A program made the translations under genes and the position numbers. This document shows, in pieces, positions 14,877-22,564 of a stretch of DNA of 37,884 bases. Location: positions 1 to 37,884 of the forward strand of contig NZ_DGIR01000043.1 in NCBI RefSeq assembly GCF_002386445.1. Reading direction: 5' to 3'. Each line of letters opens with the position of its first letter. The stretch's first letter is position 1. The notes under the pieces were generated by a model, which saw only the letters and a program-made list of their open reading frames with translations, had not been told where the DNA came from and made no database searches. The stretch is from Pseudomonas sp. UBA4617 (GTDB lineage: Bacteria; Pseudomonadota; Gammaproteobacteria; Pseudomonadales; Pseudomonadaceae).

Positions 14877-15578
14877 GTGCCGCACCTCGCCTTGGTGCAT
14901 ATTGATTTGATTACATCGACGCCCCTGAGGCGAATCTTCACCACCGCCGCCTGGACTTCACCGTCGGTCAAGCGCAATGCGATGGTGAAGCCGTCAACCA
15001 TCCTGCGCTCAGCGGTGGTACTGGACGGTCTGATCACCAGGAACGCGGCTGAAGCCATACAGCTGCCAGCACGCTCGAGGAAAGAGGTCGTTCCTTTTAC
15101 CTTGGACGAGGCGAATCTGATCATTGCCGAGATATACAAGCATCCTCATCGGCCGAGCAAGAACTAGGATAGGTTTTCGTTGCTCAACGACAGGGCCTTG
15201 CACGCCTTGGAGCTCGCCAGGCAGTACGCAGAGCGCCGCAGGCTGGGCAAAGGACAACTCATCGAATCGCCGTTCGTCTTCCCGCCTGGGAAGAATGGAG
15301 AGCACGTCAAGCAGACGTCGGACCTGCACCATCCGTGGCGCCCGATCCTCAAAGGCTTGGGTCCGATACCGCCCCCGTATAACTGCCGCCACACCTATGC
15401 GACAATATGCTTAATGTCTGGTCTCAACCCCGCATTTATCGCCCAGCAGCTCGGGCATAGCGTGCAGATGCTCTTGTCGACTTATGCGCGCTGGATTAAC
15501 TCGTAAGACGACTGGCAGGAGCTGGAAAAGCTCCAAATTGGTCCGAAATTGGTCCGTAGCTGCGAAGAAGCCACGTAA
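14877..15578 (+). pseudogene. Decayed phage-type tyrosine integrase
   Basis: A single frame encodes integrase pieces: ILRSAVVLDGLITRNAAEAIQLP and PFTLDEANLIIAEIYKHPH (core-binding to catalytic start), a TAG at 15165, then LLNDRALHALELARQYAERR, FVFPPGKNGEHVKQTSDLHH, PPYNCRHTYATICLMSGLN, QQLGHSVQMLLSTYARWINS, a TAA at 15504, and a continuing tail DWQELEKLQIGPKLVRS to TAA 15578. Box II Arg, LGH and the catalytic Tyr remain, but about 60 residues between the two parts, including the first catalytic Arg, are deleted and the N-terminal arm domain is absent. Two in-frame stops plus the deletion make it inactive. It ends 20 nt before ybiT, so the element inserted directly upstream of that gene. Confidence 0.85.
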
Positions 15579-15598
15579 GTTATTGATAGGTAAGCTCC

Positions 15599-17185
15599 TT
15601 GATCTCCACCGCCAACATCACCATGCAGTTCGGCTCCAAGCCGCTGTTCGAAAACGTTTCCGTCAAATTCAACAACGGCAACCGCTACGGCCTGATCGGC
15701 GCCAACGGTTGCGGCAAGTCGACCTTCATGAAGATCCTCGGTGGTGACCTGGAGCCATCCGCCGGCCAGGTCATGCTCGAACCGAACACGCGCCTGGGCA
15801 AGCTGCGCCAGGACCAGTTCGCCTACGAGGAATTCACCGTGATCGACACGGTGATCATGGGCCACGCCCAGCTGTGGAAGGTCAAAGCCGAACGCGACCG
15901 CATCTATTCGCTGCCGGAAATGACCGAGGAAGACGGCATGGCCGTCGCCGAGCTGGAAACCGAGTTCGCCGAAATGGACGGCTACACCGCCGAATCGCGC
16001 GCCGGTGAACTGCTGCTGGGCCTGGGTATTCCACTGGAGCAGCACTTCGGCCCGATGAGCGAAGTGGCCCCTGGCTGGAAGCTGCGTGTGCTGCTGGCCC
16101 AGGCGCTGTTCTCGGACCCGGACGTGCTGCTGCTCGACGAACCGACCAACCACCTGGACATCAACACCATCCGCTGGCTGGAAAACATCCTCACCGCGCG
16201 TAACAGCACCATGGTGATCATTTCCCACGACCGGCACTTCCTCAACAGTGTCTGCACCCACATGGCCGACCTGGACTACGGCGAGCTGCGCCTGTTCCCG
16301 GGCAACTACGACGAGTACATGACCGCCGCTACCCAGGCGCGCGAGCAACTGTTGGCCGACAACGCCAAGAAGAAGGCGCAGATCGCCGAGTTGCAGACCT
16401 TCGTCAGCCGCTTCTCGGCCAACGCCTCCAAGGCCAAGCAGGCCACCTCGCGCGCCAAGCAGATCGACAAGATCCAGCTGGCCGAGGTCAAGCCATCGAG
16501 CCGGGTAAGCCCGTTCATCCGCTTCGAGCAGACCAAGAAGTTGCACCGCCAGGCCGTGACCGTCGAGAAAATGTCCAAGGCGTTCGACGACAAGGTGCTG
16601 TTCAAGGACCTGGGCTTCACCATCGAAGCCGGCGAGCGCGTGGCGATCATCGGCCCCAACGGTATCGGCAAGACCACCCTGCTGCGCACCCTGGTCGGTG
16701 AAATGACCCCGGACAAGGGCGAAGTGAAGTGGACCGACAGCGCCGAAGTGGGCTACTACGCCCAGGACCACGCTCACGATTTCGAAGAAGACATGACCCT
16801 GTTCGACTGGATGGGCCAGTGGACCTCCGGTGAACAAGTGATCCGCGGCACCCTTGGGCGCATGCTGTTCTCCAACGACGAGATTCTCAAGTCAGTGAAG
16901 GTGATCTCCGGTGGTGAGCAAGGCCGCATGCTGTTCGGCAAGCTGATCCTGCAGAAGCCGAACGTGCTGGTCATGGACGAGCCGACCAACCACCTGGACA
17001 TGGAATCGATCGAGGCGCTGAACCTGGCGCTGGAAAACTACCCGGGCACCCTGCTGTTCGTCAGCCACGATCGGGAGTTCGTGTCGTCGCTGGCCACCCG
17101 CATCATCGAGCTGTCGGCCGATGGTGTGGTGGACTTCAGCGGCACCTACGATGACTACCTGCGTAGCCAGGGTGTGCTGGTCTGA
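15599..17185 (+). CDS. ybiT: ABC-F family ATPase YbiT
   Basis: 528-aa soluble protein with two ABC ATPase domains and no membrane segment, collinear with E. coli YbiT (530 aa) from ITMQFGSKPLFENVSVKF onward. Walker A motifs are GANGCGKST (about 34-42) and GPNGIGKTT; Walker B motifs are LLLDEPTNHLD and LVMDEPTNHLD. The first signature is degenerate (SEVAPGWKLR, as in YbiT) and the second is ISGGEQ. The inter-domain linker (about 235-305) is the region that reaches the ribosomal P-site tRNA in ABC-F factors, which relieve stalled translation. The start is TTG 15599, giving the family N-terminus. The native promoter may have been altered by the integrase relic that ends just upstream. Confidence 0.93.
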   Translation: MISTANITMQFGSKPLFENVSVKFNNGNRYGLIGANGCGKSTFMKILGGDLEPSAGQVMLEPNTRLGKLRQDQFAYEEFTVIDTVIMGHAQLWKVKAERDRIYSLPEMTEEDGMAVAELETEFAEMDGYTAESRAGELLLGLGIPLEQHFGPMSEVAPGWKLRVLLAQALFSDPDVLLLDEPTNHLDINTIRWLENILTARNSTMVIISHDRHFLNSVCTHMADLDYGELRLFPGNYDEYMTAATQAREQLLADNAKKKAQIAELQTFVSRFSANASKAKQATSRAKQIDKIQLAEVKPSSRVSPFIRFEQTKKLHRQAVTVEKMSKAFDDKVLFKDLGFTIEAGERVAIIGPNGIGKTTLLRTLVGEMTPDKGEVKWTDSAEVGYYAQDHAHDFEEDMTLFDWMGQWTSGEQVIRGTLGRMLFSNDEILKSVKVISGGEQGRMLFGKLILQKPNVLVMDEPTNHLDMESIEALNLALENYPGTLLFVSHDREFVSSLATRIIELSADGVVDFSGTYDDYLRSQGVLV

Positions 17186-17198
17186 TTGAAGGGCCAGG

Positions 17199-17220
17199 CC
17201 TGGCCATTTGCGTGGCCGGG
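17199..17220 (+). terminator. Hairpin terminator after ybiT
   Basis: CCTGGCCA-TTTGCG-TGGCCGGG forms an 8-bp stem (one G-U pair) 14 nt after the ybiT stop, followed by CCGGCTTCTTC. The T tract is weak. Confidence 0.6.
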
Positions 17221-17250
17221 CCGGCTTCTTCACGGATAAACCGGCGAACA
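17214..17250 (+). repeat. REP element remnant (P. putida type)
   Basis: The block GGGCCGGCTTCTTCACGG followed by ATAAACCGGCGAAC resembles the P. putida REP pattern (CCGGCCTCTTCGCGGGTAAACCCGC) with several changes. Assigned from memory of the family, not by alignment. Confidence 0.45.
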
Positions 17251-17283
17251 ATCCACCCCTGTCCCGAACGCTGCCCTTCCCCC

Positions 17284-17298
17284 AACGAATAATTCGTT
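17284..17298. promoter_or_regulatory. Dyad upstream of the MFS gene
   Basis: AACGAA-TAA-TTCGTT is a perfect 6-bp dyad 32 nt before the MFS start. Its shape and place suit a repressor operator over the promoter. Regulator unknown. Confidence 0.4.
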
Positions 17299-17329
17299 AG
17301 CCTGCTTTCTTTTCCTCCACGCAACGGCC

Positions 17330-18550
17330 ATGATGGGGACCACGCCCAACCGCCCGCCCGCGAACGAGCCCATGACCGCGCAACAACCTGCCGCCGGCAT
17401 CACCCGGCAGATCCTGTCGATCGTCTTCTACACCTTCATTGCCTTTCTCTGCATCGGCCTGCCGATCGCCGTGCTGCCCGGCCATGTGCACGACCAGCTG
17501 GGCTATGGCGCAATCGTCGCCGGTGCGACCATCGGCCTGCAGTATCTGGCCACCCTGCTCAGCCGCCCCTTTGCCGGGCGGGTGGCGGACACCCTGGGCG
17601 GGAAACGGGCCATTCGTTTCGGTCTGCTGGGGATCGCCGGCTGCGGGCTACTGACGTTGCTGTCGGCCCTGACCGTGACGCTACCGCTGCTGAGCCTGGC
17701 ATTACTGCTCGGCGGTCGGGTGCTGCTGGGTATCGCTCAGGGGCTGATCGGTGTGGCCACGTTGAGTTGGGGTATCAGCCAGGTCGGTCCCGAGCACACC
17801 GCGCGGGTGATCTCATGGAACGGGATTGCTTCCTACGGTGCCATCGCGATTGGCGCGCCCCTGGGCGTGCTGGCGGTAGATGGGCTGGGCTTTCGCGTGC
17901 TGGGGCCAGCGCTGCTGATACTGGCGCTATTGACCCTGCTGGTGTTGCGCAAGCGTTCGGACGTGGTCGTGGTCCGCGGCGAGCGCCTGCCGTTCTGGGC
18001 GGCCTTCGGACGGGTCGCGCCGTGCGGCCTGGGCCTGACCCTCGCGTCGATCGGCTACGGCACCCTGACCACCTTCGTTACCCTTTACTACCTGGAGCGA
18101 GGCTGGGTCGGCGCAGCCTGGTGCCTGAGCGCCTTTGGCCTGTGTTTCATCCTTTCGCGGCTGCTGTTCGTCAACGCAGTCAACCGGTTTGGCGGCTACA
18201 ACGTCGCCGTGGCCTGTATGGCCACCGAAGTGCTCGGGTTGAGCCTGCTGTGGCTGGCACCTTCGCCGCCGTGGGCACTGGTTGGCGCCGGCCTTACCGG
18301 CTTCGGGCTGTCGCTGGTGTACCCCGCGTTGGGGGTCGAGGCGATCAGGCAGGTACCTGCCAGCAGCCGCGGCGCCGGGCTGGGCGCCTACGCGGTGTTC
18401 TTCGACTTGGCCCTGGGCATCGTCGGGCCGCTGATGGGCGCAGTTGCCGTGCACCTGGGGTATGCGTTGGTCTTCGCTGTGGCGGCCCTGCTGGCCCTGG
18501 CGGGCGTCGGCCTAACGCTGTGGCTGGCGCGGCAGGCTCGTCGCGGCTGA
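17330..18550 (+). CDS. MFS transporter, YfcJ/YhhS-like
   Basis: 406-aa inner-membrane protein with 12 hydrophobic helices. The first loop motif is LSRPFAGRVADTLGGKRA (GRxADxxGxKR), and helix 5 carries GISQVGPEHTARVISWNG in the YhhS/YfcJ style. It is a proton-driven efflux or uptake carrier; the substrate is unknown. The first ATG (17330) has no clear SD; a start at the ATG of MTAQQP (17372) is equally possible and would remove 14 residues. The 3' end overlaps the convergent hydrolase gene by 39 nt, so the tails of both proteins are coded by opposite strands of the same DNA. Confidence 0.88.
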   Translation: MMGTTPNRPPANEPMTAQQPAAGITRQILSIVFYTFIAFLCIGLPIAVLPGHVHDQLGYGAIVAGATIGLQYLATLLSRPFAGRVADTLGGKRAIRFGLLGIAGCGLLTLLSALTVTLPLLSLALLLGGRVLLGIAQGLIGVATLSWGISQVGPEHTARVISWNGIASYGAIAIGAPLGVLAVDGLGFRVLGPALLILALLTLLVLRKRSDVVVVRGERLPFWAAFGRVAPCGLGLTLASIGYGTLTTFVTLYYLERGWVGAAWCLSAFGLCFILSRLLFVNAVNRFGGYNVAVACMATEVLGLSLLWLAPSPPWALVGAGLTGFGLSLVYPALGVEAIRQVPASSRGAGLGAYAVFFDLALGIVGPLMGAVAVHLGYALVFAVAALLALAGVGLTLWLARQARRG

Positions 18551-19558
18551 GCGCTCGGCCGGCTGCGGCGCGCCCAGCGCCTGGCTGAAGAACGCTGCGG
18601 TTTCGCGCTGCAGCGAATGGTGGATATTGCGACGATCCACACCTTCGGCGTCCTTGCACAGCGCCGGCATGCGCGCGTATTGCTCGCTGTCGCAACGGGC
18701 CATGAACACGAAATGCCCAGCGCCGGCCAGCAGGCGATAGTCTGCAGTAACCGGCAGCTTGCGAGCCAACGCTTCGGCGTTACGATCCACCGCCACCAGC
18801 TGGTCGTTGTCACCGCTGTAGATCAGCACCGGCAAGCGCACCCCGGCCAGGGTATGGCGGTCGAACAACAAGCTCAGCGGCGCCATCAGCATCAGCGCGC
18901 CCACCCGCTGGTCAGCCATGGGCGCCAGCTCGCTGCGGTCGGCGATCAGTACCCCGTGCGTCCTGCAGGCATCGGCGTCGTTCGGGCGCTCCAGGCAATA
19001 CCGGCGCAGGCGGTCCAGGTCGGGGCGCGCACCGGAAACAATCAAGGCGGTTTCACCGCCGGCCGAATAGCCGATCACCCCCACCTTGGCGTTGTTCAGA
19101 TAAGGCCCCAGCAAAGCATCCTCGCGGGCCGCGGTGATCGCGGCACTGACTTGCAGCGGCCGGCCATACAGGTTGCTCAGGGTCCCCAGGCGGCTGTGAT
19201 CGCGGGCATTGTCGCCCGGGTGCACCACCGCCACCACCACAAACCCCCGACGCGCCAGCGAGGTGGCCAGGTAATGCAAGGCCAGCGGGCTGCCAGTGTT
19301 GCCATGAGACAGCACCAGCAAGGGGAATTGGCCCAACGCTACCGGCGCTTCTTCAGCCACGTCGATCGGATAGCCGTCCAGGCGGCTGCTGCGGGTTCTG
19401 CCAACAGCCGGGTAGAACGCCAGTGCCTGCATGGGCCGGGCGTCGACCGGATCGGACAAGCTCATGTGGTGCAGGCCGGCAACCCAGGGCGTGGCCTCGG
19501 CTTGGGTCAGCAGGCCGCCGCACAGAGCCAGGGCCAGCAGGCAGCGTGGAAGAGTCAT
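18512..19558 (-). CDS. Periplasmic alpha/beta hydrolase (dienelactone hydrolase/PAF-acetylhydrolase-like)
   Basis: 348-aa protein with a cleavable signal peptide (ALALCGGLLTQAEA, cleavage near residue 22). The alpha/beta-hydrolase core has LVLSHGNTGSPLALHY (oxyanion region), the nucleophile elbow GYSAGGETA, an acid in IYSGDNDQLV and the catalytic His in GAGHFVFM. It is therefore an esterase or lipase-like enzyme acting outside the cytoplasm; the substrate is unknown. The C-terminal 12 codons overlap the end of the convergent MFS gene. It is divergent from yghU over a 200-nt gap with a perfect 14-bp palindrome. Confidence 0.87.
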   Translation of the reverse strand: MTLPRCLLALALCGGLLTQAEATPWVAGLHHMSLSDPVDARPMQALAFYPAVGRTRSSRLDGYPIDVAEEAPVALGQFPLLVLSHGNTGSPLALHYLATSLARRGFVVVAVVHPGDNARDHSRLGTLSNLYGRPLQVSAAITAAREDALLGPYLNNAKVGVIGYSAGGETALIVSGARPDLDRLRRYCLERPNDADACRTHGVLIADRSELAPMADQRVGALMLMAPLSLLFDRHTLAGVRLPVLIYSGDNDQLVAVDRNAEALARKLPVTADYRLLAGAGHFVFMARCDSEQYARMPALCKDAEGVDRRNIHHSLQRETAAFFSQALGAPQPAERSAATSLPRQPQR

Positions 19559-19644
19559 CGGCCGACGGGTCCTTGCCGGGTGAAGCGATTACCCAGCATA
19601 GAACCGCGCTGGCCAGTGGCGGATGAAACCTGGATTAAACCGAT

Positions 19645-19658
19645 GTCATGCGCATGAC
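19645..19658. promoter_or_regulatory. Perfect 14-bp palindrome between hydrolase and yghU
   Basis: GTCATGCGCATGAC reads the same on both strands. It lies 86 nt upstream of the hydrolase start and 100 nt upstream of yghU, a fitting place for an operator serving one or both genes. The regulator is not in the window as far as can be seen. Confidence 0.45.
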
Positions 19659-19758
19659 GCTTGCGTACGGTGCATTTGCGCTTTTCATCGAACCCGTGGC
19701 ATAGATACAGGCCGACGTCTTCAAGTGTTCATATCGCGCCACCCAAGGAGATTCCTGC

Positions 19759-20598
19759 ATGAGCAAGCCCGCCTACGTGCCACCCAAGGTCTGGCGTAAC
19801 GACGCAGCGTCCGGCGGCCAGTTCGCCAGCATCAACCGCCCGGTTGCCGGCCCGACGCACGACCAGGACCTGCCGCTGGGCAAGCACCCGCTGCAGTTGT
19901 ACTCACTGGCCACCCCCAATGGCGTCAAGGTCACCATTGCCCTGGAAGAACTGCTCGCCCTGGGCCACCAAGGCGCCGAATATGATGCCTGGCTGATCCG
20001 CATCGGCGAAGGTGAGCAATTTTCCAGCGGTTTCGTTCAGGTCAACCCCAACTCGAAGATCCCCGCATTGCTCGACCGCAGCGTCGAGCCGCCGGTGCGG
20101 GTGTTCGAGTCGGGCTCGATCCTGCTGTACCTGGCAGAAAAATTCGGCGCCCTGCTGCCCGAGGCGCCGGCAGCCCGCACCGAGAGCCTGAACTGGCTGT
20201 TCTGGCAGATGGGGGCGGCACCTTACCTGGGCGGTGGCTTTGGCCACTTCTATGTCTACGCGCCGGAAAAGTTCGAGTACGCGATCAACCGCTTCACCAT
20301 GGAAGCCAAGCGGCAGCTGGATGTGCTCGATCGGCGCCTGGCGCAAAGCCGCTACCTGGGCGGCGAGCAATACAGCATCGCCGATATCGCCGTGTGGCCG
20401 TGGTATGGCCAGTTGGTGCGCGGCAACCTGTATGGCGCGGCGGAGTTCCTGGCGGTGGACGAATACCCGCATGTACAGCGCTGGGCCGAGGAAATTGCCC
20501 TGCGACCGGCAGTGCAGCGCGGCACCCGGGTGAACCGTACCTGGGGAGATGAAAGCAGCCAGGTGCCAGAGCGGCACGCGGCGTCCGACCTGGACTGA
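19759..20598 (+). CDS. yghU: Glutathione S-transferase-like disulfide-bond reductase YghU
   Basis: 279-aa cytosolic protein that is nearly collinear with E. coli YghU (288 aa): GGQFASINRPVAGPTH, LGKHPLQLYSLATPNGVKVT, GAEYDAWLIRIGEGEQFSSG, ESGSILLYLAEKFG, GGGFGHFYVYAPEKFEYAINRFTMEAKR. It has a thioredoxin-fold GST N-domain (about 45-130) and an all-helical C-domain (about 135-265). YghU-type GSTs bind two glutathiones and have disulfide-bond reductase activity toward small thiol compounds. It lacks the last 10-15 residues of YghU. The ATG has AAGGAG nine nt upstream. A strong hairpin follows the stop. Confidence 0.95.
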   Translation: MSKPAYVPPKVWRNDAASGGQFASINRPVAGPTHDQDLPLGKHPLQLYSLATPNGVKVTIALEELLALGHQGAEYDAWLIRIGEGEQFSSGFVQVNPNSKIPALLDRSVEPPVRVFESGSILLYLAEKFGALLPEAPAARTESLNWLFWQMGAAPYLGGGFGHFYVYAPEKFEYAINRFTMEAKRQLDVLDRRLAQSRYLGGEQYSIADIAVWPWYGQLVRGNLYGAAEFLAVDEYPHVQRWAEEIALRPAVQRGTRVNRTWGDESSQVPERHAASDLD

Positions 20599-20604
20599 AA
20601 GACG

Positions 20605-20631
20605 GTCGGGGGCCGTTACCCGGCCCCCGAC
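20605..20631 (+). terminator. Strong hairpin after yghU
   Basis: GTCGGGGGCC-GTTACCC-GGCCCCCGAC is a perfect 10-bp GC stem seven nt after the stop codon. It lacks a long T tract, so it may act as a transcript-end stabiliser as much as an intrinsic terminator. Confidence 0.75.
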
Positions 20632-20739
20632 AATGCCCACCTGCATGAAACCATTTGCCCCCGCGCAAACCTGCGCCGGCCAGGCCCTTCTTGTACACTC
20701 CTCGCATTAGCCCCCACCTGCACATTTTTTGGTGAAAGC

Positions 20740-22443
20740 ATGATCGAGGTAACCGAGGTTTCCATTGCCGAGCTGCGCGACGCACTCGAGTCGGGCCGCA
20801 CGACGGCGGTCGAACTGGTCAAGGCCTACCTGGCGCGCATCGACGCCTATGACGGCGCCGACACCGCCACCGCCCTGAACGCCGTGGTAGTGCGCAACCC
20901 GCAGGCACTGGCCGAGGCCGAGGCGTCCGATGCCCGCCGCGCCAAAGGCCAGCTGCTGAGCCCGCTGGACGGCATCCCCTACACGGCCAAGGACAGCTAC
21001 CTGGTCAAAGGCCTGACCGCTGCTTCCGGCAGCCCGGCGTTCAAGGACCTGGTAGCCCAGCGCGACGCTTTCACCATCGAGCGCCTGCGTGCCGCCGGCG
21101 CCATCTGCCTGGGCAAGACCAACATGCCACCGATGGCCAACGGCGGCATGCAGCGCGGGGTGTACGGCCGTGCGGAAAGCCCTTACAACGCCCATTACCT
21201 GACCGCACCGTTCGCCTCAGGCTCGTCCAACGGTGCCGGCACCGCCACTGCAGCCAGCTTCAGCGCCTTCGGTCTGGCCGAAGAAACCTGGTCCAGCGGC
21301 CGTGGCCCGGCGTCCAACAACGGCTTGTGCGCCTACACGCCGTCACGCGGGGTGATCTCGGTGCGTGGCAACTGGCCGCTGACACCGACCATGGATGTGG
21401 TGGTGCCGTATGCCCGCACCATGGCCGACCTGCTGGAGGTCCTCGACGTGGTGGTTGCCGACGACGCCGACAAGCGCGGCGACCTGTGGCGTCTGCAGCC
21501 CTGGGTGCCAATCCCGCCGGCCTCCCAGGTGCGCCCCGCCAGCTACCTCGACCTGGCCGTGGATGCCAGCGCGCTCAAGGGCAAGCGCTTTGGCGTGCCG
21601 CGCATGTACATCAATGCCGACCCCGCGGCCGGCACCTCCGAGAAACCCGGCATCGGCGGCCCGACCGGCCAGCGCATCAACACCCGCGCCAGCGTGATTG
21701 CGTTGTGGCAGGAGGCACGCCAGGCGCTGGAGGCGGCCGGCGCCGAGGTGCTGGAAGTGGACTTCCCGTTGGTATCCAACTGCGAAGGCGACCGCCCGGG
21801 CGCGCCGACCGTGTACAACCGCGGCATCGTCAGCAAGGCGTTCCTGCATGACGAACTGTGGGAACTGTCTGGCTGGGCGTTCGACGACTTCCTGCGCGCC
21901 AATGACGACCCCAAGCTCAACCGCCTGGCCGACGTCGATGGCCCGCTGATCTTCCCCCACGACCCGGGCACCCTGCCCAACCGTGAGGACGACCTGGCGG
22001 CTGGCATGGACGAATACGTCAACATGGCCAAGCGCGGCCTGAAGAGCTGGGACCAGATCGAGACCCTGCCCGACGGCCTGCGCGGCCTGGAAAAGACCCG
22101 CAGGATCGACCTGGAAGACTGGATGGACAACCTGGGCCTGGACGCGGTGCTGTTCCCCACCGTGGCCGACGTGGGCCCGGCGGATGCCGATGTCAACCCG
22201 GTTTCGGCCGACATCGCCTGGAGCAATGGTATCTGGGTGGCCAATGGCAACCTGGCGATCCGCCACCTGGGCGTACCGACCGTGACCGTGCCGATGGGCG
22301 TCATGGCCGACATCGGCATGCCGGTGGGGCTGACCTTCGCTGGCCGGGCTTACAGTGACAACGCGCTGCTCAGCTTCGGTGCAGCCTTCGAGGCGACCGG
22401 CTCGCGCCGCATGATCCCGCCGCGCACGCCGCCGCTGGGTTAA
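20740..22443 (+). CDS. Amidase-signature family hydrolase
   Basis: 567-aa amidase-signature enzyme with the Ser-cisSer-Lys triad: Lys84 (PYTAKDSY), the cis-Ser in GSSNG (161-165) and nucleophile Ser186 in TWSSGRGPAS. It cleaves carboxylic amides (or related C-N bonds); the substrate cannot be predicted. The glycine-rich signature is altered (ASGSSNGAGTATAASFSAFGLAEETW instead of the common GGSSGGSAAAVA...GTDTGGS), placing it in a divergent subgroup, and it is longer than most (450-500 aa) with an insert around 270-310. The ATG is preceded by TTTTTTGGTGAAAGC, a weak SD. It stands alone between yghU and the YheO-like operon. Confidence 0.9.
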   Translation: MIEVTEVSIAELRDALESGRTTAVELVKAYLARIDAYDGADTATALNAVVVRNPQALAEAEASDARRAKGQLLSPLDGIPYTAKDSYLVKGLTAASGSPAFKDLVAQRDAFTIERLRAAGAICLGKTNMPPMANGGMQRGVYGRAESPYNAHYLTAPFASGSSNGAGTATAASFSAFGLAEETWSSGRGPASNNGLCAYTPSRGVISVRGNWPLTPTMDVVVPYARTMADLLEVLDVVVADDADKRGDLWRLQPWVPIPPASQVRPASYLDLAVDASALKGKRFGVPRMYINADPAAGTSEKPGIGGPTGQRINTRASVIALWQEARQALEAAGAEVLEVDFPLVSNCEGDRPGAPTVYNRGIVSKAFLHDELWELSGWAFDDFLRANDDPKLNRLADVDGPLIFPHDPGTLPNREDDLAAGMDEYVNMAKRGLKSWDQIETLPDGLRGLEKTRRIDLEDWMDNLGLDAVLFPTVADVGPADADVNPVSADIAWSNGIWVANGNLAIRHLGVPTVTVPMGVMADIGMPVGLTFAGRAYSDNALLSFGAAFEATGSRRMIPPRTPPLG

Positions 22444-22450
22444 GCGACAG

Positions 22451-22473
22451 CGGGCCGCCTGGCGGCCCGTTCG
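22451..22473 (+). terminator. Hairpin terminator after the amidase gene
   Basis: CGGGCCGCC-T-GGCGGCCCG followed by TTCG, eight nt after the stop. The inner pairs must open to form a loop. A REP-like GTTCGCGGGTTCGCCGGCGG block follows. Confidence 0.65.
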
Positions 22474-22502
22474 CGGGTTCGCCGGCGGTTGGGCTTGAAA
22501 AA

Positions 22503-22563
22503 GCAAATCGCAAAATTCAACTTTACGTGTAAAAATACACAAAACGTTGATTTTGCGATTTGC
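22503..22563. promoter_or_regulatory. 61-bp nested inverted repeat abutting the regulator start
   Basis: Outer arms GCAAATCGCAAAAT (22503-22516) and ATTTTGCGATTTGC (22550-22563) are perfect over 14 bp and continue as CAAC/GTTG after one bulged T. The centre holds a second dyad GTGTA-AAAA-TACAC (22527-22540) on the same axis. The element ends one nt before the regulator ATG (22565). It could be a palindromic operator for autoregulation, an mRNA stem-loop that hides the start codon, or both. The sequence is clear; the role is inferred. Confidence 0.7.
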
Positions 22564-22564
22564 C

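Noticed and set aside
14849..15139. Minus-strand frame opposite the integrase relic
   Set aside because: The plus strand carries recognisable integrase motifs over the same bases.
15535..15556. Tandem 11-bp repeat AAATTGGTCCG x2, considered as an attachment-site core
   Set aside because: It lies inside the read-through integrase tail (coding IGPKLVR) and no second copy was found at the other side of the scarred zone.
15482..16837. Long minus-strand frame (451 codons) opposite ybiT
   Set aside because: It lies wholly antisense to a gene with clear ABC-F motifs; such frames are a by-product of GC-rich codon use. Its protein is low-complexity without domains.
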